Below, in pieces: positions 52,859-60,722 of a DNA stretch of 64,000 nucleotides (positions are counted from its first letter, which is position 1; the number at the start of each line of letters is the position of its first letter). This DNA is from Planctomycetia bacterium (GTDB lineage: Bacteria > Planctomycetota > Planctomycetia > Pirellulales > PNKZ01), in contig JAIOPP010000058.1 in the NCBI GenBank assembly GCA_021413845.1, positions 1 through 64,000 on the forward strand, given 5' to 3'. The notes below the pieces were generated by a model, which was not told the DNA's origin, made no database searches, and saw only the letters and a program-made list of their open reading frames with translations. The position numbers and the translations under genes were made by a program.

Positions 52859-54628
52859 ATGCGTTACCTAGCTCTTGCAACCGACTATGACGGCACGATC
52901 GCCACGAGCGGCATCGTCGACCAGCCGACCTTGGCCGCGCTCGAACGGCTGCGCGGCTCCGGCCGGAAGCTGATCCTGGTCACAGGCCGAGAGCTCGACG
53001 ACTTGAAGAAGACCTTCGACCATTTCGAGATCTTCGAGTGGATCGTGGCGGAGAACGGCGCGCTGTTGTATCGGCCGAGCAATCAGGAGTCGACGTACCT
53101 CGGCGAACGCCCGTCGCAAGCGTTCGTCGATGAGTTGGTGCGCCGCGGCGTCGGCCCGATCTCGGTCGGCGGAATCATCGTCGCGACATGGCATCCCCAC
53201 GAGACGACGGTGCTCGAAGTCATTCGCGATCTCGGCCTCGAACTACAGGTGATCTTCAACAAAGACGCCGTGATGGTCTTGCCGGCCAACATCAACAAGG
53301 CGACCGGCCTAAAAGCGGCGCTGAAGCGCATGGAGCTCTCGCCGCACGAAGTGGTCGGCGTCGGCGATGCCGAAAACGATCACGCGTTTCTCAGCATGTG
53401 CGAGTGCTCGGCCGCGGTCGACAACGCGCTGCCGGCGGTGAAGGAGCGTGCCGACATCGTACTGGCGCGCGACCACGGAGCCGGCGTGACTCAGTTGATC
53501 GACCAGATGCTGGCCGACGACCTGGCCGATCTCGAAGGCAAAGTCGAGCGGCATAAGCTGCTGCTCGGGACGCGCGCCGACGGGGTCGAGCTGCGCATCC
53601 GTCCGTACGACAACGGCATCCTCATCGCGGGCCCTTCCGGCAGCGGCAAGTCGACCGTCGCGACAGGCCTGCTCGAACGTCTCGGCGAGCATAAATTTCA
53701 ATACTGCCTCATCGATCCCGAGGGAGACTACACGGCCTTCGACGGGGCGATCGTGCTCGGCGGCGCGAAGCAACCGCCGGTGATCGACGAAACGCTGCAA
53801 GTGCTCAAAGACCCAACGCGAAATTGCGTGTTCAATATGGTCGGCGTGGCGCTCGCCGATCGGCCGGCGATGTTCCTCACGCTCTTGAGCCGGCTCTTGG
53901 AACTACGCGCCGCGACCGGCCGGCCCCATTGGATCGTAGTCGACGAGGCCCATCATCTGCTGCCGACGAATTGGCTGCCGGTGGCGCTCGCGCTGCCTCA
54001 GCAACTCAATCGTTTGATCCTCATCACCGTTCATCCGGCCGCCGTCTCGCCGACGGTGCTGGAAACGGTGAAGCTGGTCGTCGCCGTCGGGCCCGAGCCT
54101 GCGGAAACGGTGAAGGAGTTGTGCGTAGCGTTGAAAGCGCCGGAGCCATCGCTGGCCGGGCTCCAGCGCGGCGAGGACGAAGTGTTGCTTTGGTCGCGCG
54201 CGACCGGTGAGACGGCCTTCGTGCGCCCGGCCCGCAGCAAATCGGAGCGTCGTCGGCATATCCGTAAATACGCCGAAGGCGAGCTGCCGCCGGAACGGAG
54301 CTTCTATTTCCGCGGTCCGACGAAGGCGCTCAACCTGCGCGCGCAGAACTTGATTCTCTTCATGCAAACGGCCGACGGCGTCGACGACGCGACTTGGAAG
54401 TTTCATCTCGATCGCGGCGACGTCGCTCGTTGGTTTGCCGAAGGAATCAAAGACGGTGAGCTCGAAGCCGAAGCGCAAGGGATCGCCGAGCAGTCGTCGC
54501 AAGGGAACCGCGTGACGCCGAAAGAAAGCCGCGCACTCATTCGCGCCGCGATCGAGAAACGCTACACCTTGCCGATGACGCCGTTCATGCCGATGCCGGA
54601 TACCGACGCCAAGCCGGTGCATGCGTGA
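52859..54628 (+). CDS. Fusion of HAD-IIB phosphatase and HerA-like P-loop ATPase
   Basis: A 589-residue protein. Residues 1-220 form a Cof-type HAD hydrolase: motif I DYDGTIAT, motif II VTGRELDD, motif III Lys in NKATGLKAAL, motif IV GDAENDHAF. Residues about 240-430 are a P-loop ATPase with Walker [10 protein letters not shown] (258-266) and Walker B HWIVVDEAHH, resembling HerA/FtsK-type or DUF87 ATPases. The last 110 residues (FYFRGPTKALNLRAQNLILF onward) form a separate conserved-looking domain. The start at 52859 begins the HAD motif region. Combined sugar-phosphate hydrolysis and ATP-driven work is suggested but no substrate is known. Confidence 0.85.
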   Translation: MRYLALATDYDGTIATSGIVDQPTLAALERLRGSGRKLILVTGRELDDLKKTFDHFEIFEWIVAENGALLYRPSNQESTYLGERPSQAFVDELVRRGVGPISVGGIIVATWHPHETTVLEVIRDLGLELQVIFNKDAVMVLPANINKATGLKAALKRMELSPHEVVGVGDAENDHAFLSMCECSAAVDNALPAVKERADIVLARDHGAGVTQLIDQMLADDLADLEGKVERHKLLLGTRADGVELRIRPYDNGILIAGPSGSGKSTVATGLLERLGEHKFQYCLIDPEGDYTAFDGAIVLGGAKQPPVIDETLQVLKDPTRNCVFNMVGVALADRPAMFLTLLSRLLELRAATGRPHWIVVDEAHHLLPTNWLPVALALPQQLNRLILITVHPAAVSPTVLETVKLVVAVGPEPAETVKELCVALKAPEPSLAGLQRGEDEVLLWSRATGETAFVRPARSKSERRRHIRKYAEGELPPERSFYFRGPTKALNLRAQNLILFMQTADGVDDATWKFHLDRGDVARWFAEGIKDGELEAEAQGIAEQSSQGNRVTPKESRALIRAAIEKRYTLPMTPFMPMPDTDAKPVHA

Positions 54629-54654
54629 GCACAAGAAATTATCTCGACGCGATT

Positions 54655-55293
54655 CTACTGCAACATCCAGCGCAGCAATTGCTCCGTCTGCTCGAACGAC
54701 GCGAGATGAAAATCCGCCAGCTCATGCCCCTCGCATGTCTCTAGCGGAGCCCCGGCCGTATACAGCACCGTCCGGGCTCCCGCCCGTCGGCCGGCTTCGA
54801 TATCGAACACGTAGTCGCCGACGACTACGATCTCATTGGGCTCGATCTTCCAACGCCGGCAAAGATCGCGCACGGCGGTCGGGTCGGGCTTCGGCGGCGC
54901 GTCGTCGCGCGCCACGACGATCTCGAACGGCATTTGCAACCGTGCGATCGTTTGCAATGCGACCGCGCGACTATTCCTCGTCCACAGCGCGCGATGCATG
55001 CCGAGCGCGTCGATCGTGCGCACGAACTCGGCCGCTCCGGCGATCGGCGTGGCGCGCAAGCCGCCGGCGTGTTCATGCCGATGAAGGATCTCACGGCAGC
55101 GTTCCGCTTCCTCAGGCGGAAGGTCGGCGATCGCTTCGAGCAGCGCCGTTCCCGCCGACAGGCCCATCTCGGCGCGCATCGCGTCGAAGTCGAGCGCCGA
55201 ATCGACGAGCGTCCCGTCGAGATCGAAGATGATCCCGCGCACCGGCACCCGCTCGGGTCGGGGCGTCGGGTCGGTGTTAGTGGATTTCGGCAT
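54655..55293 (-). CDS. HAD-family phosphatase, phosphoglycolate phosphatase-like
   Basis: A 212-residue HAD subfamily IA hydrolase. Motif I is FDLDGTLVDS, motif II lies in LWTRNSRAVAL, motif III Lys in PPKPDPTAV, and motif IV in VVVGDYVFDIEAG. The four-helix cap (FDAMRAEMGLSAGTALLEAI) fits phosphoglycolate or pyrophosphate phosphatase-like members. It converges on the HAD-ATPase gene with a short gap, although the two HAD domains belong to different subfamilies. Confidence 0.87.
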   Translation of the reverse strand: MPKSTNTDPTPRPERVPVRGIIFDLDGTLVDSALDFDAMRAEMGLSAGTALLEAIADLPPEEAERCREILHRHEHAGGLRATPIAGAAEFVRTIDALGMHRALWTRNSRAVALQTIARLQMPFEIVVARDDAPPKPDPTAVRDLCRRWKIEPNEIVVVGDYVFDIEAGRRAGARTVLYTAGAPLETCEGHELADFHLASFEQTEQLLRWMLQ

Positions 55294-55368
55294 GATAAAT
55301 CTCGTCCCAAAAGGAGCTCGCGCGGTTAGATTGTTACCGTCTCGCCCGTTCTTCGAAAGGAGCGTAAC

Positions 55369-56364
55369 GTGCGCATCGCCGTATTCAACTCGAAGCCGTA
55401 CGATCGGGAATTTCTCACCACGGCCGTCGGCAAGTTCTCATACGAATTGCTGTTCCTCGAACCGCACCTCTCGCCGGCCACGGCCAAGCTCGCCGAAGGG
55501 TTCGACTGCGTCTGCGTCTTCGTCAACGATCGGCTCGATGCCGACGTGCTGCGAACGCTCGCCGCCGGAGGGACGCAGCTCATCGCGCTGCGCTGTGCGG
55601 GCTTCAACAACGTCGATCTCGCCGCCGCGGCCGCGTTGGGGCTCCGCGTGATTCGCGTGCCGGCCTATTCGCCTTACTCCGTCGCCGAGCATACCGTCGG
55701 CCTGATGCTCACGCTCAATCGCAAGTTTCATAAAGCCTACAACCGCGTGCGCGAAGGAAACTTTTCCCTCGAAGGTTTGCTCGGCTTCGACTTCCACGGC
55801 CGAACCGTCGGGATCGTCGGCACCGGAAAGATCGGCGAATGCACGGCCCGGATCCTCGCGGGCTTCGGCTGCCGGCTCTTGGCGTTCGATCCCTATCCGA
55901 ACGAGGCCGTGAAACAGCTCGGAGCCGCCTACGTCGAGCTTCCGCAACTGCTCGGCGAGTCCGATGTCGTGACGCTGCATTGCCCCCTCACGCCGCAATC
56001 GCATCATCTGATCGATGCGGCCCGGCTCGCGCTGATGAAGCCCGGCGCGATGTTGATCAACACCGGTCGAGGGGCGCTGATCGATGCCGGGGCCGTCGTC
56101 GCGGCGCTGAAGTCGGGCCGGCTGGGCGCGCTGGGCATCGACGTCTATGAAGAAGAGGCCGAGCTCTTCTTCGAAGACCATTCGAGCCATCCGATTCTCG
56201 ACGATGTTTTCTCGCGCCTGCTGACGTTTCCGAACGTCCTCGTCACGGGTCATCAAGCGTTCTTCACGCGCGACGCTCTGGCCAGCATCGCCTCGCAAAC
56301 GATCGCCGGCATCACGGCCTTCGCAACCGGCAAGCCGCTATTGAACGAAGTCACGCTGAAGTAG
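55369..56364 (+). CDS. D-2-hydroxyacid dehydrogenase, D-lactate dehydrogenase-like
   Basis: A 331-residue NAD-dependent dehydrogenase. Close to Ldh[17 protein letters not shown] at the N terminus, Rossmann motif [19 protein letters not shown], catalytic Arg in NTGRGALID, Glu in [10 protein letters not shown], and His in VTGHQAFFT. Probably reduces pyruvate to D-lactate or a similar 2-keto acid. It starts with GTG and is divergent from the HAD phosphatase gene, with a 75-base gap. Confidence 0.92.
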   Translation: MRIAVFNSKPYDREFLTTAVGKFSYELLFLEPHLSPATAKLAEGFDCVCVFVNDRLDADVLRTLAAGGTQLIALRCAGFNNVDLAAAAALGLRVIRVPAYSPYSVAEHTVGLMLTLNRKFHKAYNRVREGNFSLEGLLGFDFHGRTVGIVGTGKIGECTARILAGFGCRLLAFDPYPNEAVKQLGAAYVELPQLLGESDVVTLHCPLTPQSHHLIDAARLALMKPGAMLINTGRGALIDAGAVVAALKSGRLGALGIDVYEEEAELFFEDHSSHPILDDVFSRLLTFPNVLVTGHQAFFTRDALASIASQTIAGITAFATGKPLLNEVTLK

Positions 56365-56369
56365 AGCTA

Positions 56370-57218
56370 CTATCGCTTCCGGATCGCTTGCGAGAATTCC
56401 GGATCGTCCCGATGTCGATACGCCACATCGGTCACGCGGGCCGCGCGGCGTGTTTCGTCGAACGAGTATTCCGTTTTCAGGAGCCCGAGGTCGTAAGCCA
56501 GTCGGTCGGAGTAGCCGGGGAGTAGAATGCGATAGTCGTAGGGGACGCGGTTCGGCATGAGTTCGTTGATGTGCTTGGCGATGTTCGTGGTGCAGTTGTT
56601 GGTGAGCGTGTTGTAGAACTCCGGCTGTCGCTTGAGCTTGTTCACGCGTAGGAGAATATTCTCGAACAGCTTACGCACCTGGTCCGGCTCGGCCCGCGTC
56701 GCGTAGACGTAAACGTCGTTTAAGCGGAAGTTCGTCCGCAAGCCGATCAAGTCGCGCTCGTCGCCGACGACGTACATCAGCTCGTATTTGTTCATCGCCG
56801 CGAGCGCCGGGTTGTACGTCTCCCCTTGCTCCTTGCGAATCTCGACGCTGACGCCGACATAGTCCTTGTCGTCGAAGCCGAAGCTCAGCATCGTATGCGC
56901 GAGCTCGGGCATGTCGGGAAACGGCACCCGCACGAAGTCGACGGTCTTCAGCTTCGTCAGGTCGTACGTCTTGTCGTAATGGCGAACGACGTAATCGTCG
57001 GATGTTTTGTAATCGCAGTAGCGAACGTTGCGCACCGTTACCTGGTTGAGATCTTTCGAGAACTCCGCGCTCGCCAACACCGATTGGTCCGGGCTCCAGT
57101 TCCGCTCGTTCGAGGCCTTGAACTTCGCGCAGCCCCCGGCCAAGGCAACCGACAACGCGAGCGCAATCGCCGATCGATAGGCAAGCGAAAAGCGTTTGGT
57201 TTGGGGGGCGTTGGTCAT
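56370..57218 (-). CDS. DUF4105 lipoprotein
   Basis: A 282-residue probable lipoprotein: N-terminal basic region, hydrophobic helix and a lipobox LAGGC with Cys30. The body matches DUF4105, now linked to Lnb-type lipoprotein N-acylation: conserved blocks HTMLSFGFDDKDYVGVSVEI, FYNTLTNNCTTNIAKHINEL with a potential catalytic Cys, and NRVPYDYRILLPGYSDRLAY. Whether it acylates lipoproteins here is inference; many Lnb homologues have additional membrane domains that this lacks. Confidence 0.8.
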   Translation of the reverse strand: MTNAPQTKRFSLAYRSAIALALSVALAGGCAKFKASNERNWSPDQSVLASAEFSKDLNQVTVRNVRYCDYKTSDDYVVRHYDKTYDLTKLKTVDFVRVPFPDMPELAHTMLSFGFDDKDYVGVSVEIRKEQGETYNPALAAMNKYELMYVVGDERDLIGLRTNFRLNDVYVYATRAEPDQVRKLFENILLRVNKLKRQPEFYNTLTNNCTTNIAKHINELMPNRVPYDYRILLPGYSDRLAYDLGLLKTEYSFDETRRAARVTDVAYRHRDDPEFSQAIRKR

Positions 57219-57279
57219 CGTAAAGCGGCTGTCATGAGCGCCAAGTGTGGTTTTCGGCTACCTATCCAAGTTCCCGCGG

Positions 57280-57310
57280 CGTCGAGTAAACTGAAGGTTA
57301 CTACTCGACG
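57280..57310. promoter_or_regulatory. Nine-base inverted repeat upstream of the U32 peptidase gene
   Basis: CGTCGAGTA and TACTCGACG flank a 13-base loop, about 90 bases before the start. It may be an operator or a leader hairpin. Confidence 0.3.
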
Positions 57311-57396
57311 TCGGTCCCGCGCCGCAAGAGCGCTGGGATCTCTAGCACCGCCGGCATTCTCTCGCCGTTCCCTTTTTCTCCGATCGAAGTCCGCGT

Positions 57397-59940
57397 ATGA
57401 CCGTGTCTACCGTTTCCACGAATAGCTGCGAACTTCTGGCTCCTGCCGGCGATTGGGAATGCCTCCGCGCGGCCTGCGCCAACGGTGCCGATGCCGTGTA
57501 CTTCGGGCTCTCCGATTTCAACGCCCGCCACCGCGCGCACAACTTCACGCTCGAAGAGTTGCCGCAGGTGGTCGAGTATCTGCACCGGCACAACGTGCGC
57601 GGCTACGTGACGATGAACACGCTCATCTTCAGCGACGAGCTTGCCGCCGCTTCGCAGATGATCGCCGGGATGGCCGCTTCGGGCGTCGACGCCGTGATCG
57701 TGCAAGACCTCGGCCTAGCGCGGCTGATTCATGAAGTCGCGCCCGATCTCGCGATCCACGGTTCGACGCAGATGACCCTCACCGAGCCGCAGGGGATCGA
57801 GTATGTCCGTCGGCTGGGGATCGAGCGCGTGATCGTGGCGCGGGAATTGTCGCTGGCCGATGTGAAGAAGATCCGCGCCGCAACCGATCTCCCGGTCGAG
57901 GTGTTCGTCCACGGCGCGCTCTGCGTGGCCTACAGCGGGCAATGCCTCACGAGCGAAGCGCTCGGCGGTCGAAGCGCCAATCGAGGCCAATGTGCTCAAG
58001 CCTGCCGCTTGCCTTACGACCTCGTCGTCGACGGCGAAGTGCGCGACCTCGGCGACGTCGCTTATCTGTTGAGTCCGCAAGATCTCGCGTCGTACGATTT
58101 CGTCGATGAGTTGGTCGCGGCCGGCGTTTGCAGTTTGAAGATCGAAGGGCGCTTGAAGAGCGCCCATTACGTGGCCGCGACGACGAAGACTTACCGCGCG
58201 GCCCTCGACGCCGCCCTCGCGAAACAAGAATTTAAGCTCGAGCGCCAAGCCGAGCTCGACTTGCAGCAAAGCTTCTCGCGCGGCTTCTCGCCCGGCTTCT
58301 TGAAGGGGCTTAATCACCAGAAGCTTGTGAGCGGTCGGTTTCCCAAGGCCCGCGGGGTCCGCGTCGGCACGGTCGTCGGCACGACGGCCGCCGGCGTGCT
58401 CGTCGACATCGGCTCGGAACACGACTTGTCGATCGTCAAGGCCGGCGACGGCTGCGTGTTCGACGAAGGGCATCCCGATCAAGACGAGCAGGGGGGCCGA
58501 CTCTACGGCGTGCGCACGATCGACGCCGCACCGCATGGCGACCGCCCGCGACGGTTGGAAATCTTTTTTGCCGAAGGCTCGCTGAATCTTTCGGCCATCG
58601 CGATCGGCGCAATCGTCTGGCGCACCGACGATCCGACGATGCGCCGCCGAATGGAACAGACGTTCAATCGCGAACCGGTCCCGCGCCGCGTGGCGATTCA
58701 TTTTCATGCCGCCGGCCGAGTCGGCGGTCCGCTCACGCTCACGGCGCGCGACTTCGACGGTCGCGAAGCAAGCGCCGAGTGGGAAGGTCCGCTGGCCTTG
58801 GCGACGAAGCACCCGCTCACGGTCGAATCGTTGCGGGAGCAATGCGGCCGGCTCGGCGATACGCCGTTCGAACTGGGCGAAGTGACGCTCGATGCCGTGG
58901 AGCCGATCATGGTTCCCAAGAGCGTGATGAACGACCTGCGGCGTCGCGCTGTCGAGCAACTCTTGCAAGCCCGGCTCGCTGCTCCGCGGGCGCGACCCGT
59001 ACGAATCGAGGCTCTCGACGAGCTGCGCGCCGCCGCAATCGCTCGCAAGCCGGTTCAACTCACGCCGACCGATACGCCGTCGCTCTACGTCCTTGCGCGC
59101 ACGATGACGCAACTCGAAGCGGTACTCGCTTGGCAGCCCGAAGCGCCTCTGGCTCGGCCCGCGATGGTGTATTGCGACTTTGAAGATGTGCGCCGCTACA
59201 AGGAAGCGGTGCCGCTCGCGCGTGCCGCCGGCATTCCGATCGGGCTGGCTACGCTTCGCATCTTGAAGCCGGGCGAAGAAGGCTTGTTCCAAGTGATCGG
59301 CCGCAACGTGCCCGACGCCGTGCTGGTGCGCAACCTCGCGGCCTTGTCGCACTTCCGCCGGACGCTGCCGGAGGTGTCGCTGATCGGCGACTTTTCGCTG
59401 AACGTAACCAATGAGCTGACCGCCGAGCTGTTATTAGGCGAAGGGCTCGCGCGACTCGTGCCCGGCTACGATCTGAGCTGGGAGCAACTCGCGGCCCTCT
59501 TGAGCCACAGCGCGCCGGGCCGATTCGAGACGGTCGTGCACCAGCACATGCCGATGTTCCACATGGAGCATTGCGTCTTCGCCCACACGATGTCGGAAGG
59601 GACCGACGCGACGAACTGCGGCCGGCCGTGCGATCGACACAAGGTGGCGTTGCGCGACCGCGTCGGCGCGGAATTCCCGCTGTTGGCCGATACCGGCTGC
59701 CGCAACACGGTGTTCAATGCCTTGCCGCAATCGGCCGCTGAATACTTGCCGCGCATGCTCGCGCTCGGGCTCAAGCACTTCCGCGTCGAGTTGCTCTTGG
59801 AAACGCCGGAGCAAGTCGGCCCGTTGCTCGAACGTTATGCTCGCGCACTGGCCGGGCTCGACGACGGCAAGCGCGCGTGGCGCGGCCTGCAAGTGCTCAA
59901 CCAACTCGGCGTGACGCGCGGGACGTTGCAGACGAGTTGA
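57397..59940 (+). CDS. U32 peptidase-like protein with C-terminal DUF3656 region
   Basis: An 847-residue protein. The N terminus ELLAPAGDWECLRAACANGA and VYFGLSDFNARHR define the U32 core, and QCLTSEALGGRSANRGQCAQ contains the cysteine pattern of RlhA/TrhP-type RNA hydroxylation factors, which may bind an iron-sulfur cluster. Residues beyond about 330 form a DUF3656-like extension and a second barrel-like part (CVFAHTMSEGTDATNCGRPC has more cysteines). The E. coli relatives act on 23S rRNA or tRNA; that function is likely but inferred here. Confidence 0.87.
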   Translation: MTVSTVSTNSCELLAPAGDWECLRAACANGADAVYFGLSDFNARHRAHNFTLEELPQVVEYLHRHNVRGYVTMNTLIFSDELAAASQMIAGMAASGVDAVIVQDLGLARLIHEVAPDLAIHGSTQMTLTEPQGIEYVRRLGIERVIVARELSLADVKKIRAATDLPVEVFVHGALCVAYSGQCLTSEALGGRSANRGQCAQACRLPYDLVVDGEVRDLGDVAYLLSPQDLASYDFVDELVAAGVCSLKIEGRLKSAHYVAATTKTYRAALDAALAKQEFKLERQAELDLQQSFSRGFSPGFLKGLNHQKLVSGRFPKARGVRVGTVVGTTAAGVLVDIGSEHDLSIVKAGDGCVFDEGHPDQDEQGGRLYGVRTIDAAPHGDRPRRLEIFFAEGSLNLSAIAIGAIVWRTDDPTMRRRMEQTFNREPVPRRVAIHFHAAGRVGGPLTLTARDFDGREASAEWEGPLALATKHPLTVESLREQCGRLGDTPFELGEVTLDAVEPIMVPKSVMNDLRRRAVEQLLQARLAAPRARPVRIEALDELRAAAIARKPVQLTPTDTPSLYVLARTMTQLEAVLAWQPEAPLARPAMVYCDFEDVRRYKEAVPLARAAGIPIGLATLRILKPGEEGLFQVIGRNVPDAVLVRNLAALSHFRRTLPEVSLIGDFSLNVTNELTAELLLGEGLARLVPGYDLSWEQLAALLSHSAPGRFETVVHQHMPMFHMEHCVFAHTMSEGTDATNCGRPCDRHKVALRDRVGAEFPLLADTGCRNTVFNALPQSAAEYLPRMLALGLKHFRVELLLETPEQVGPLLERYARALAGLDDGKRAWRGLQVLNQLGVTRGTLQTS

Positions 59941-59959
59941 GAGGCTTTGTCGGACCATC

Positions 59960-60046
59960 AGCCGCGGGGCGTTAGCCCCCGGTCATCCGACTGATCATTC
60001 GGCGAGGCCGACCGTTGAGGAAACCGGGGGCTAACGCCCTCCGGCT
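59960..60046. terminator. REP-like double palindrome downstream of U32 and fur genes
   Basis: Arms at 59960-59983 and 60023-60046 pair in 22 of 24 positions with a 39-base loop. Each arm forms its own hairpin with a GTTA loop (GGGC-GTTA-GCCC core, CCGG ends). It sits between converging genes, as does its relative at 48065-48126. Confidence 0.75.
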
Positions 60047-60058
60047 AAATGAGTCGTT

Positions 60059-60499
60059 CTACTTGCACTTGCCGCAATGTCCCTTGAGCAGCACTTCGGT
60101 GAGGCTGCCGATCGACGACTTTTTGCTGCCGGGCGTCGGTGTGATGTCGACATGCACGTCGGTCAGGCAGCTTACCTTGCCGCAGTCGATGCAGACGAAG
60201 TGGGGATGCTCGGACGAATGGTCGTGCCCGTCGCGGCGAAGCTCGTAGCGCCAGACGTGGTCGCCGAGTTCGGCGCGAGCGACGAGGCCGGACTCGGCCA
60301 AGTCCATCAAGTTGCGATAGACGGTCGCGCGATCCAAGCCGGTCGGCACGAGTTCCTTGGCGAGCTCGGCATGCGAGAGGGGAGTGCGCGCGGCCCGCAA
60401 TTGTTGCATCACGGCCAGCCGAGCCGAGGTGCTGCGCAAGCCCGACGTTCGGAGCAAGGCTTTCAATTCGGCGATTTCGTCGGCGGCGGAAGTGCGCAT
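60059..60499 (-). CDS. Fur-family metalloregulator
   Basis: A 146-residue Fur superfamily repressor. The winged helix contains LRSTSARLAVMQQL and GLDRATVYRNLMDLAESGLV (recognition helix). Regulatory metal ligands are likely in HDHSSEHPHFVCIDCGKVSC and the structural zinc site is completed by CGKC at the C terminus. I chose ATG 60499 because it precedes the conserved part; the frame is open upstream. Whether it senses iron, zinc, manganese or peroxide (Fur, Zur, Mur, PerR) is not decided by the sequence. It is divergent from uvrA. Confidence 0.9.
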   Translation of the reverse strand: MRTSAADEIAELKALLRTSGLRSTSARLAVMQQLRAARTPLSHAELAKELVPTGLDRATVYRNLMDLAESGLVARAELGDHVWRYELRRDGHDHSSEHPHFVCIDCGKVSCLTDVHVDITPTPGSKKSSIGSLTEVLLKGHCGKCK

Positions 60500-60538
60500 G
60501 AAAGTGGCTGTCGACCCGTTCTCGAATTGTTGCGGTAC

Positions 60539-60554
60539 TGTTGTAATAGTAACA
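60539..60554. promoter_or_regulatory. Candidate operator between fur-family gene and uvrA
   Basis: TGTTGTAATAGTAACA has TGTT/AACA ends, as in some Fur-family boxes, but only four outer pairs match. It lies 40 bases upstream of the regulator start, the position expected for autoregulation. Confidence 0.3.
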
Positions 60555-60640
60555 GCATCGCACCCGTCGTTCAACTGCCGCAGCGGCGTGAAACCGCTTG
60601 AAAGGCCGTGGTTTGCGGCCTTTCGGCTCGCGTGGCCGGC

Positions 60641-60669
60641 TTGTGACGAAAACAATCGCGTGTTAGTCT
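60641..60669 (+). promoter_or_regulatory. Possible uvrA promoter
   Basis: TTGTGA (60641-60646) and TAGTCT (60664-60669) with a 17-base spacer, 53 bases before the start. No LexA-type box was recognised nearby, so SOS control is not supported. Confidence 0.35.
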
Positions 60670-60722
60670 TGCTGGATTACGACCCGCGTCTCCGCGCTCG
60701 CCTATACGTCGGCGAATCCCGC

